From JAPORY01 sp965215385 (GTDB lineage Bacteria > Pseudomonadota > Alphaproteobacteria > Rhodobacterales > Rhodobacteraceae): a DNA stretch of 64,000 bases. The DNA lies in the NCBI GenBank assembly GCA_965215385.1, contig OZ244059.1, positions 2,604,001-2,668,000 of the forward strand, in the 5' to 3' direction. Under the pieces are notes generated by a model that was not told the origin of the DNA, did no database searches, and saw only the letters and a program-made list of their open reading frames with translations. A program made the translations under genes and the position numbers. This document shows, one piece after another, positions 8,904 through 17,408 of the stretch (within the stretch, counting starts at the first letter, position 1; every line of letters starts with the position of its first letter).

Positions 8904-9218
8904 ATGAAAAAGAACAAATCTGTGGGCCGAGCGGAGATTAGCTTAAAGGTGCACCATACGATTGGCATTCCGCTCTCGGAGAGCACGGAATTAGTTGAAG
9001 ATATCCTATGGCATATTTCCGATGCTTTGGTGTGCGGTGAAACCGTAAAGCTGTCGTCGTTTTGTACATTTGGCACCCATCAGAAGGCGGCTCGGATCGG
9101 ACGGAATCCGAAGACGCGAGTAGCGGCGGAGATTTCCTCGCGGCGGATCGTTACTTTTCGTCCCTCTAACAAAGTGAAACTGCGGGTAAATAATGGTAAC
9201 CGGGAGCGAACAGACTAG
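8904..9218 (+). CDS. ihfA: Integration host factor subunit alpha
   Basis: 104 residues. IHF bends DNA in recombination, replication and transcription as a heterodimer with IhfB. The C-terminal DNA-binding arm IGRNPKTRVAAEISSRRIVTF contains the RNP tip that intercalates into the minor groove. The arrangement after fabH is the usual one for alphaproteobacterial ihfA. The start at 8904 follows GGAGG. The 3' end overlaps the next gene by 26 bases. Confidence 0.92.
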   Translation: MKKNKSVGRAEISLKVHHTIGIPLSESTELVEDILWHISDALVCGETVKLSSFCTFGTHQKAARIGRNPKTRVAAEISSRRIVTFRPSNKVKLRVNNGNRERTD

Positions 9219-9873
9219 CCCATCCTCAAAAACCAAGTCGGTCGATGCGCTTCGAACCATTGGAGAGGTCGCAGAATGGCTTGAATTGCCGACGCACGTC
9301 TTGCGTTTTTGGGAAAGCAAGTTTTCGCAAATAAAGCCCGTTCGGCTGACGGGAAGTCGGCGATATTACCGCCCCAAAGACATGTTGATTCTTGGCGGCA
9401 TCAAAAAACTTCTGCACGAAGACGGCATGACGATTAAGGGCGTTCAGAATCAGATCAAGACTAAGGGCATTGAGTTTGTTGTCGGCTTGTCACAAGCCTT
9501 AGTTTCGTCGGCTGTGACCGCAGTGGCCGAACAGCAGGTCGAACTTCCGTTTCCTACAGCGACAACGACCGCTGCAAGTCAATCGGTCGAATCAGGCTCG
9601 CTTGCCGCAACTTCAACCGCTACCAAAGAACCCGCTGCCATCGGCACAGGCGCGTCAGAAACTCGTGGTAGTGAAGAGCGGTCTTTCACAATGAAGCTTG
9701 ATAGCGAATTATCGGATGATTCTTTGAGCGATTTTGCGGCGATTTTTAGTAGGATTGAACTTAAGCAAATTCTGAAGTTAGAAGTTCTTTCACCAACGCA
9801 AAAAAGGGGCATTTTGCCGTTAGTCGATCAATTAATTGAGTTTCGAGACTCTTTGCAGCAGCGGAATTCATAA
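9193..9873 (+). CDS. MerR-family transcriptional regulator
   Basis: 226 residues. A MerR-type HTH (TIGEVAEWLELPTHVLRFWESKF, then RYYRPKDMLILGGIKKLLHEDGMTIKGVQ) occupies residues about 20-90. The remainder is a low-complexity Ala/Thr/Ser linker and an acidic helical tail, with no metal-binding cysteines, so a metal sensor is unlikely. Regulators of this form sit directly after ihfA in many alphaproteobacteria. It overlaps ihfA by 26 bases and is surely cotranscribed. Target unknown. Confidence 0.88.
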   Translation: MVTGSEQTSPSSKTKSVDALRTIGEVAEWLELPTHVLRFWESKFSQIKPVRLTGSRRYYRPKDMLILGGIKKLLHEDGMTIKGVQNQIKTKGIEFVVGLSQALVSSAVTAVAEQQVELPFPTATTTAASQSVESGSLAATSTATKEPAAIGTGASETRGSEERSFTMKLDSELSDDSLSDFAAIFSRIELKQILKLEVLSPTQKRGILPLVDQLIEFRDSLQQRNS

Positions 9874-11047
9874 TAAAGTAATCTGCAATCACGGACTCAG
9901 TTCCCAGCTTCGTCGTTTGGTTAAGGGTGAGGCCGTAATCCTTCTCCGTCTCGCCAATCTAATGTAGTTAACGTTTGTGGCTTGCTCCTGACGGCGTTGA
10001 TAGTTTTGGTGGTCTGGATAGAAGCACTTTCGTTTCGATTTCGAGTGCCCGGTCACATTTTCTGCCATCTCATTAGTGGCCGTCGTTTTGACGGCTGGAA
10101 CCTCGTGAGCCGTCAACGAAGACCACGAATGGCGATATCGTCATTGTCGGCGAACTGCAGTTTTACGATTGATTAGCGTGAAACAATAAGATGCAGATGT
10201 TTTCGGAACACCCCTATTCGGGAGCGAAATCAGCAGCTACAGTTGAAGCGAGCGGTGCAAGGTTTTGGGTTCGAAAGGCGGTGATGGCATCAAGACGAGG
10301 CCTTTGCGCTGGTTTGTGGTTTCGTGCAAATTCCGCCGTTCAATCGGCGTTCTGGGTTTCAGGGAATCGAAGATGCGTTCGCTAGGCCGGCGTAATGCTT
10401 ACTCGTGCAACGCCCTAGGGCTAGCATCCAAATCAGTGGCACCGTTAGAGCAAAGCAAGCCATAATCCCGGGGGAGATCGGACCTGCGTTGGTTTCCTAG
10501 TTTTGATTTTGGTAGGGCTTTCTTCGATAGCCGAGATGGCGAGTATCGAGCGGGTCATTATTGGCAAAGGCTCGCAGTGGTAGGAGCGAAACTTTCCGAC
10601 AGTGGTGCGTGATGGCCGTTCCATTCGATTTAGATGTCCGTGGCAATCTAAAATTTTTGTTTGGTCCCTTGCAAAAAATTTTCCCGTTGAGCCCGAGAAT
10701 CACGATGCGGCCAGAATGAAACCGGTTAAATCTACCAATGATTCTGGGCCGTTAGGTTGAAATCTGCCCGTCGACAAAACAAAAGTGGCTCGTGTTCAGC
10801 AGTTTTTTGGGGATTTAGGCTGCATTGTTTGATAATGTCGAAAGGCTTGAATTCATAGTGGGTTGCGCTTGAAAGGCTCCTGACGTTCGAACTTGGCCAA
10901 AAGTGGCAAGGACGGGTCGATCTCTGAAAAGGTTGCTGGTGTTGTTTTGGCAGTAATTCTCGTTCATATCGAATAAGCTTGATGATATTGATTAACAGCG
11001 TTAAGGCTTTCGGAGATTTTCAAAGTCTTGCAAGCTGAGATCTTTGT
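9874..11047. other. 1.17-kb stretch without a supportable gene
   Basis: Frames of 60-75 codons exist on both strands, but none has conserved-looking sequence, a ribosome binding site or a family motif. Base composition resembles the surrounding core. It may be eroded coding DNA. Nothing more can be supported. Confidence 0.5.
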
Positions 11048-11124
11048 CGGGCTATGGCGCAGTCTGGTAGCGCGTCCGTCTGGGGGACGGAAGGTCGTAG
11101 GTTCAAGTCCTGCTAGCCCGACCA
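11048..11124 (+). tRNA. tRNA-Pro (anticodon GGG)
   Basis: Full cloverleaf with acceptor CGGGCTA paired to TAGCCCG, anticodon stem TCCGT/ACGGA with loop CTGGGGG, T-arm with GTTCAAGTC, and the CCA end encoded. Reads CCC codons, and possibly CCU. Confidence 0.95.
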
Positions 11125-11179
11125 TTTCGCACCTTGCATTCCTTTGTTGGGCGACTGAGGTTGGTATTGAACCCAAATA

Positions 11180-12259
11180 ATGACTGGACTCTGCGCTAAC
11201 CAACACATTGAGGCCATGATTGCCAACGAGCACATTCGGGCCGAGCCTCAAATTGATTCCTCTCAAATCCAACCAGCGAGCCTTGACCTCCGTCTCGGAA
11301 CGACTGCTTATCGCATGCGTACATCGGCTTTGACCGGTGCAAACGCAACGGTAACGGAAGCCCTCTCGGATTTCATCATGCATAGCGTCGACCTATCGGC
11401 GGGGGCGGTGTTGGAAAAGGGCTGTGTGTATTTGATCCCTTTGGTTGAGCGCTTGGCACTGCCCGCTAACGTCACCGGGGTAGCAAATGCCAAAAGTTCG
11501 AGCGGTCGATTAGACTTGCTAACGCGAACCATTGTTGACTATGGCATCGAGTTTGATCGGATCCCAGCCGGCTACAGGGGTACCGTCTACGTCGAGGTGT
11601 GTCCGAGATCATTTTCGATTTTGGTGCGTCCAGGGCTGCGGCTGAATCAGATTCGTTTTCGCAACGGTCAGTCGCAGTTGAGTGATGCTGAACTCCGGCA
11701 GCTCCACGCAAGTGAGGCCCTCGTTAGCGGTGAGGCTATTATTGAAGATGGGTTAGGCTTCTCGGTAGACCTATCGGCGACGGAATCTAAACCAATCGGA
11801 TATCGGGCAAAACCGCACACAGGCGTTATTGATCTCGATCAGGTGGATTACTACGAACCAACGGAGTATTGGGAAGCACTCTATGGCACCGACGATCACC
11901 TCATTCTTGATCCAGGGGCTTTCTATATACTCGTAAGCAAAGAGGCCATTCACATTCCGCCGCATTATGCCGCTGAAATGGCCCCCTACCTTGCTATGGT
12001 AGGCGAGTTTAGAGTCCATTACGCGGGTTTTTTTGATCCGGGTTTCGGCCATGATCCAGCTGGTGGCAGAGGCTCTCGGGCCGTTTTGGAAGTGCGCTGT
12101 CGAGAAGTGCCTTTTGTGTTGCATCATGGTCAGATTGTTGGACGGCTGCTGTACGAGCGGTTGGCGGAACGGCCCACACTTCTCTACGGTCGAGATTTGG
12201 GTTCCAATTATCAAGGGCAGGGATTAAAGCTCTCAAAGCAGTTCAAGAGACCGCTTTGA
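11180..12259 (+). CDS. dcd: 2'-deoxycytidine 5'-triphosphate deaminase, long alphaproteobacterial form
   Basis: 359 residues. Deaminates dCTP to dUTP, supplying the thymidylate pathway. The protein has two dUTPase-like halves: the first with IQPASLDLRLG and SSSGRLDLLTRTIVDYG (the RLD and substrate-contact loop), the second with FYILVSKEAIHIPPHYAAEM and HYAGFFDPGFGH. This double-length form is typical of alphaproteobacteria; enterobacterial Dcd is about 190 residues. It lies just after tRNA-Pro. Intact. Confidence 0.88.
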   Translation: MTGLCANQHIEAMIANEHIRAEPQIDSSQIQPASLDLRLGTTAYRMRTSALTGANATVTEALSDFIMHSVDLSAGAVLEKGCVYLIPLVERLALPANVTGVANAKSSSGRLDLLTRTIVDYGIEFDRIPAGYRGTVYVEVCPRSFSILVRPGLRLNQIRFRNGQSQLSDAELRQLHASEALVSGEAIIEDGLGFSVDLSATESKPIGYRAKPHTGVIDLDQVDYYEPTEYWEALYGTDDHLILDPGAFYILVSKEAIHIPPHYAAEMAPYLAMVGEFRVHYAGFFDPGFGHDPAGGRGSRAVLEVRCREVPFVLHHGQIVGRLLYERLAERPTLLYGRDLGSNYQGQGLKLSKQFKRPL

Positions 12260-12538
12260 AGCGAGTTGACAACGAGTCATTTTTTGAAAGTTTGCTCCTA
12301 GTGCGTGCATAGGCCGAAGATTTTTGGTTTTTCTGAGATGAAATACGGAAATATTCAGCTGCTGCGATAGCGTTTCCTTGTTCAGGCAAAGACCAAGGCG
12401 CGATGATTGCTGGTTTAGAAATATAGCCGCCATAAAAGTAAGTGACTGCGAGGCTGAAGCCATCATTGATCGGATGTTGCGAGATGTTTGAGTGCGTATA
12501 GGCGTCGCCAGTTAGGCATAACGAACCCGGAGGCTCAA

Positions 12539-12583
12539 ATGATTGCCGCGCTCAATAACGCAGCAAGAAACTTTTGGCTCTAG
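12539..12583 (+). CDS. 14-codon upstream ORF before hmgA
   Basis: ATG at 12539 with a strong GGAGG 5 bases upstream encodes MIAALNNAARNFWL, and the TAG stop overlaps the GGGAGG that serves hmgA. It could be a translation-coupling leader. It contains a Phe-Trp pair, but that is too little to claim an attenuation peptide. It may equally be a chance frame. Confidence 0.35.
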   Translation: MIAALNNAARNFWL

Positions 12584-12593
12584 GGAGGTTGTT

Positions 12594-13958
12594 GTGGATA
12601 ATAAAACCGCACCATTATCGGGTGCCGCCGTGGGGAGATCCCCCAACGAACATGAATACCGCTATATGTCTGGGTTCGGAAATGACTTTGAAACAGAAGC
12701 CCTCCCAGGCGCTCTGCCGAAAGGTCGAAACTCGCCGCAAAAGTGCGCGTATGGTCTCTACGGGGAGCAGTTATCTGGGACCGCCTTCACAGCACCCAGT
12801 CATCAAAACGAGCGCACTTGGTGCTACCGCATCCGCCCATCCGTGCGGCATGTCGGACGCTTAACAAAGATCAAGCTGCCGTATTGGCAATCAGCACCCA
12901 GTGTTGAGTCGGACATCACTTCTCTCGGCCAATATCGCTGGGATCCCGTGCCCATTCCTGATGCCCCACTCACTTGGGTGACCGGCATGAGAACGATTAC
13001 AATTGCCGGAGACGTAAATGTGCAAACAGGTATGGCTGCACATGTCTATCTGGTCACGCAGTCCATGCAGGATGAGTATTTTTATTCAGCCGACAGTGAA
13101 CTCCTCGTGGTCCCGCAAGTAGGGAAGCTGAGGTTCGTTACCGAACTGGGAGTAATTGATCTGTCACCGCAAGAAATAGCTATTTTGCCGCGTGGTCTTG
13201 TTTATCGGGTTGAATTGCGAGAGGGGCCCGCTCGTGGTTTTGTTTGCGAGAACTACGGGCAAAAGTTTGAATTGCCAAGCCGCGGACCGATTGGTGCAAA
13301 CTGTATGGCCAACCGTCGTGACTTCAAGACCCCGGTCGCGCATTTTGAAGACTGCGAAACAACCTCTCGCGTTATCATCAAGTGGTGTGGTCAGTTCCAC
13401 AGTTGCGAAATTGACCATTCCCCTCTTGATGTCGTTGCGTGGCACGGCAACTATGCTCCGTGCAAATATGATCTACGGGCCTACTGTCCCATTGGGGCTG
13501 TGCTGTTCGATCATCCCGATCCCTCAATATTTACAGTTTTAACGGCGCCCTCAGGCATGGCTGGGACGGCAAATATCGACTTTGTGTTGTTTCGCGAACG
13601 ATGGTTGGTGATGGAAGATACTTTCCGCCCGCCTTGGTACCACAAGAACATCATGTCCGAGCTCATGGGAAACATTTACGGACAGTATGACGCCAAGCCT
13701 GAGGGTTTTCAGCCGGGAGGTCTTTCCCTTCATAACATGATGCTGCCGCACGGTCCCGACAATAACGCGTTTGAGGCAGCGTCAAGGGCAGAATTGCACC
13801 CGGAGAAACTCGACAATACAATGAGTTTCATGTTCGAAACAAGATTCCCGCAGCATCTAACCAAGTACGCGGCGATTGAAGCTCCAATGCAGGAGAATTA
13901 CGCCGAGTGTTGGGCTGATCTTGACCGTAAGTTTGATGGGAGCGCAGGAACCAAATAG
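12594..13958 (+). CDS. hmgA: Homogentisate 1,2-dioxygenase
   Basis: Opens the ring of homogentisate to maleylacetoacetate in tyrosine/phenylalanine breakdown; a non-haem Fe(II) enzyme. I prefer GTG 12594 (454 residues), because GGGAGG lies 5 bases upstream. An in-frame TTG at 12543 would add 17 residues. YMSGFGNDFETEALPGALP is the family N-terminus, and RPPWYHKNIMSELMGNIYG carries His and Glu iron ligands. Genes for the next two steps (maleylacetoacetate isomerase, fumarylacetoacetase) are not in this window. An MBL-fold protein, an FAD monooxygenase and DUF2783 follow on the same strand. Confidence 0.95.
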   Translation: MDNKTAPLSGAAVGRSPNEHEYRYMSGFGNDFETEALPGALPKGRNSPQKCAYGLYGEQLSGTAFTAPSHQNERTWCYRIRPSVRHVGRLTKIKLPYWQSAPSVESDITSLGQYRWDPVPIPDAPLTWVTGMRTITIAGDVNVQTGMAAHVYLVTQSMQDEYFYSADSELLVVPQVGKLRFVTELGVIDLSPQEIAILPRGLVYRVELREGPARGFVCENYGQKFELPSRGPIGANCMANRRDFKTPVAHFEDCETTSRVIIKWCGQFHSCEIDHSPLDVVAWHGNYAPCKYDLRAYCPIGAVLFDHPDPSIFTVLTAPSGMAGTANIDFVLFRERWLVMEDTFRPPWYHKNIMSELMGNIYGQYDAKPEGFQPGGLSLHNMMLPHGPDNNAFEAASRAELHPEKLDNTMSFMFETRFPQHLTKYAAIEAPMQENYAECWADLDRKFDGSAGTK

Positions 13959-14249
13959 CTACATCGATTCCAGTTACCGTTCCTAGGGATAAGTAATCGG
14001 ATATGTCGTTGATGCGGCGTTGGGTAGAAAGAGCAAACGCACGAGACTATCCGTCCTCTACAAACAGCCTGCTATATGGAATTTTGGCAAGGCCGATTTA
14101 ACCTCAACTCCTCAAACGTAAGAAAACCTGCCGATGCATTTTGATATTAAACTCGCAGCGGCCGTGATGCCAAAAAGTCCTGAATTTGCATCACGACAGG
14201 CTTGACCATTTTCGCTGGGTAGGGACACCAGTAAACGGGAAATCGAACA

Positions 14250-15200
14250 ATGAATAAGGCTTTTGCCTCGCAAGGCGACACTGACGAGAAAGAAACCAGT
14301 TTTTCTCAAATCGGTAGGGGACTTTGGGCATTCACGGCTCAAGGCGACCCAAATTCGGGAGTTATTATCGGTGACGATTCGGTAATGATCATTGAGGCGC
14401 AAGCCACCCCAAAGATTGCCAAAAAAGTGATTAAACACGTTCGTCGTGTCACTGATAAGCCGATTTCTCACCTCGTTTTGACCCATTATCATGCGGTGCG
14501 TGTATTGGGAGCCTCGGCCTACAAAGCCTCGCAAGTCATTATGTCTGAGACGGCGCGAGCCATGGTGGTTGAACGCGGAAAAGAGGATTGGGAAAGTGAG
14601 TTTCAACGTTTCCCGCGACTTTTTGATGGTCACGAGGATATCCCTGGCCTGACCTGGCCAACGACAACTTTTCGCAACACCATGACAATATATTTGGGCC
14701 AGCGCCGAGTTGATATTCAGCATCTTGGTCGGGCGCACACAGCGGGTGATGCAGTTGTTTATGTGCCCGACGAAAATGTCATTTTTTCCGGCGATATCGT
14801 AGAGTATCGCTCGGCTTGCTATTGCGGTGATGGGCACTTTGTCGACTGGACCGAAACGCTACGCAAGATCGCACAATTTGGTGCTGACGCCATCATGCCC
14901 GGCCGCGGTGACGCCCTTTTGGGTCAAGAAATGGTGTCAACAGCCATAAATAGTACGCGTGACTTTGTTGCCAGTACCTACCAGCCAGTTGCACAGGTCG
15001 CCAATCGCGGCGGCGATCTGAAAGAGGCGTTCGCAGCTTGCCGAGCCGCGTGCGATAGCAAATTTTCCGACTACGCAATATATGAACACTGCCTGCCGTT
15101 TAATGTTTCTCGTGCTTTTGATGAAGCGCGAGGAATTGACGCCCCAAGAATTTGGACGGCGCAACGCGACCTCGAAATGTGGGAGGCACTGCAAGGATAA
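14250..15200 (+). CDS. MBL-fold metallo-hydrolase of the hmgA neighbourhood
   Basis: 316 residues of metallo-beta-lactamase fold. The first metal motif reads LTHYHAVRVLGASAY, so the usual H-x-H-x-D-H is reduced to HxH with Arg-Val in place of Asp-His. Later ligands are kept as HLGRAHTAGDAVVY (third His) and FSGDIVEY (Asp). The C-terminal helices are typical of this clade. It is part of a plus-strand group with hmgA and the FAD monooxygenase, so a role in aromatic-acid metabolism is inferred. Substrate unknown. Confidence 0.8.
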   Translation: MNKAFASQGDTDEKETSFSQIGRGLWAFTAQGDPNSGVIIGDDSVMIIEAQATPKIAKKVIKHVRRVTDKPISHLVLTHYHAVRVLGASAYKASQVIMSETARAMVVERGKEDWESEFQRFPRLFDGHEDIPGLTWPTTTFRNTMTIYLGQRRVDIQHLGRAHTAGDAVVYVPDENVIFSGDIVEYRSACYCGDGHFVDWTETLRKIAQFGADAIMPGRGDALLGQEMVSTAINSTRDFVASTYQPVAQVANRGGDLKEAFAACRAACDSKFSDYAIYEHCLPFNVSRAFDEARGIDAPRIWTAQRDLEMWEALQG

Positions 15201-15217
15201 TCCCCTCGTAATCTGAG

Positions 15218-15424
15218 CTTCAGACATCTTGACATCGTGGGCCACAATAAATTCACTCAATCGAAAAAAACTAAGAAGAATAGGGACTTATTCTATCGTG
15301 GTCAGTCAATCGCGGCCTTTATCCTTGAGCTTATGGTTGATGCCAATTTGAAGGGAAAAATCCGATCAACTGCCGGTCAGGGTTACCGCTAACGGCACGA
15401 TGCCCGTGAAATAGCATCACCGAT
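15218..15424 (+). repeat. Dispersed repeat, copy B
   Basis: Diverged copy of 6120-6326, starting 18 bases after the MBL gene. Here the frame LDIVGHNKFTQ ... NRDLFYRGQSIAAFILELM ... GKIRSTAGQGYR is open for about 54 codons, so this copy is closer to the ancestral coding sequence than copy A. No family recognised. Confidence 0.65.
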
Positions 15425-16022
15425 TCAACACTGAGGTGCAACAATAGGCATTTTTTCACCCGCCTTTAGTGTTCTTCTGAACTGGTGAGCAGACGCCGGG
15501 GTTATCAAGAATGGTTCGCTGTGTTGTCAGTGGTCAACAGCGGTCGCAATCTCTAACCGGGACTTTAGATCAGTCTCGGGTCAAGCGCAAGTCAAATGAA
15601 ATCCGATCTTGGCACCGGCACCTTGGCTGATCATGTCGACGGCTCGTCGACACGCGATTGAACACCGTCGATAATGCCGGGGTTGAAGGGGGCGGCAGCC
15701 GCCTTTCTGTCTTGATCTGTCGGGCACCGATCGGTGCGCATCGGCGACACGATACGAAGCAACGGCAGATACCCCGATGCCGACTGGAACCGGGAATAGG
15801 CCAGGCTTGTTCGCGGCGGCCGGCGGACCGATACCCTTTCGACACTCCGCATGTGCCCGCGTCCATTCTTTCATTCCACCAAGAACCGGGATTACCCAAT
15901 TGTGCCGCGTGTTCTGACCGCAAACCGGTGACGGATTGGCAGACAGAGAGACGATGTTTTTCCCCGTAGCCGATGATCAAGTCGATCATTATGCGGTCGC
16001 CATTTTACGACGAGTATGAGCG
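15425..16022. other. GC-rich stretch without an intact gene
   Basis: Minus-strand frames of 70-140 codons overlap in three registers and look like one frame-broken gene (segments such as SLAYSRFQSASGYLPLLRIV and PFNPGIIDGVQSRV), but I cannot assign it. It is more GC-rich than the flanking core and is contiguous with the IS30 relic. Confidence 0.4.
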
Positions 16023-16978
16023 TCAGGCCCTGGCCGCGGCCATCATCTCCTGCGGGGTGCGATACCCCAAGACCTGGCGTGGGCGCGTATTGAAAGCATC
16101 CGGCACGCGCTGCACCGCCGCCGCCGTCACCGCCTGGAAATCGGTGCCCTTCGGAAAATAGCCGCGGATCAAGCCATTCGTATGTTCGTTTCAACCACGT
16201 TCCCAAGACGCATAGGGACGGGCAAAGCAGAACGACGCGGATAAGGTTCGAGCCCTTGTTTCATGCCGCGCAAATTCCTTGCCGTTGTCGGCGGTAAGGG
16301 TGTGCACCGGATACGGTGCCAGTCGGGTGCTAATGGCCTCACCAACCGCTACCGCCGTTTTGCGACGAACCTTCGGTATTAACACGAGTTTCGACATCCG
16401 ATCCACCAGCGTGACCAGCGCCCCGCGGTGCCCTTTGCCAATCACGGTATCCACCTCCAGTCTCCAACCCGCGACTTGGCCGCAACGCACTCCGGACGCT
16501 CGGAGATGTCCCCCCGGTTCGGAAGGCAGCCGCGCCCACGATCCCGGCCCGCCGTCACATTCGGCTTCTTGCCCCGACGGCGTAATGATCGCCATAACAC
16601 CCCGCCGCGCTGCCGATCCGCCCGAATATACTGATAGATCCACTCGGCGCTCACCGAAACCACCCCGTCGAGACGCAAACGACCGGCTATCTGCTCCGGA
16701 CTCCAGGCCAAACCCAAGAGGCCTTCAATCAGAGACCAGAGTTCCGCCGTCAGCTTCCAAGGCCGCGACGAGGCCGCACGACGACGCTCTCGCGCCTTTT
16801 GTTCCGCTTGCTTGTGACGGTACCCCCGTTCACCGCTGTTACGACGAAGTTCCCGTGAAATCGTCGCCGGGTTGCGGTTCATTTCGCGGGCGATGGCACG
16901 CAGCGAATACCCGCTTGCCTTCAAGGCGTGAATTTGGCATCGATCGGCATCGGTCAGGTGGTGGTAGCCGTTTGGCAT
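16023..16978 (-). pseudogene. IS30-family transposase, frameshifted and nonsense-broken
   Basis: The N-terminal part (16978 down to about 16455) has the IS30 HTH, LTDADRCQIHALKASGYSLRAIAREM and RNPATISRELRRN. The frame then shifts near 16450, and the catalytic part goes on as VDTVIGKGHRGALVTLVDRMSK ... TLTADNGKEFARHE, giving the two aspartates of the DDE triad. A TGA at about 16191 interrupts WERG-NEHTNGLIRGYFPKGTDF, which carries the Glu region, and the end LGYRTPQEMM follows to 16023. Two lesions, so it is inactive unless complemented. GC content is higher than the host genes. Terminal repeats could not be fixed. Confidence 0.88.
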
Positions 16979-17030
16979 CGGAATCTCCTTAATAAAAACT
17001 CTTCAGAGATTCATACCAACTCCTGACCCC

Positions 17031-17408
17031 AATACAACACCTGTGAGCCAAGATCCTCTAAACCACAACATCGTAGTGTTGCACGTCAGAATTGAACGGA
17101 CGCATCATTTTTAAGCCAGAAAAGAGTCCTGCGGTTAAGATGTCGGAGCTTATGGAATAGTGGGCGGTTAGATCTAGATTTGAAACTGACATATCAGACT
17201 GTTCTAGCGGTAAATGCGGAGACTGAGTTTTGTATCGGGGTAGCGAAAGTCGGGGAAGGATGTTCGCGTATCAATTCGCTGTGACCAACCCGTTGCAGCC
17301 GTTGTGCGCGATTCCCGTCCCCCTTCGTCCCCGCCTCGCTGTTGGTCACTCGCAATTGGGAAATACAGCCTGACTATTTCGTGTTGATGACCATAATGAA
17401 ACTCCCAT
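17031..17408. other. Intergenic stretch after IS30
   Basis: No open frame with coding character. It contains the right flank of the IS30 relic and the upstream region of the FAD monooxygenase. No promoter or hairpin stands out. Confidence 0.4.

Noticed and set aside
15570..15989. 139-codon minus-strand frame beside IS30
   Set aside because: Three overlapping frames each carry part of a plausible sequence. No single one is supportable, so it is described only as a frame-broken stretch.
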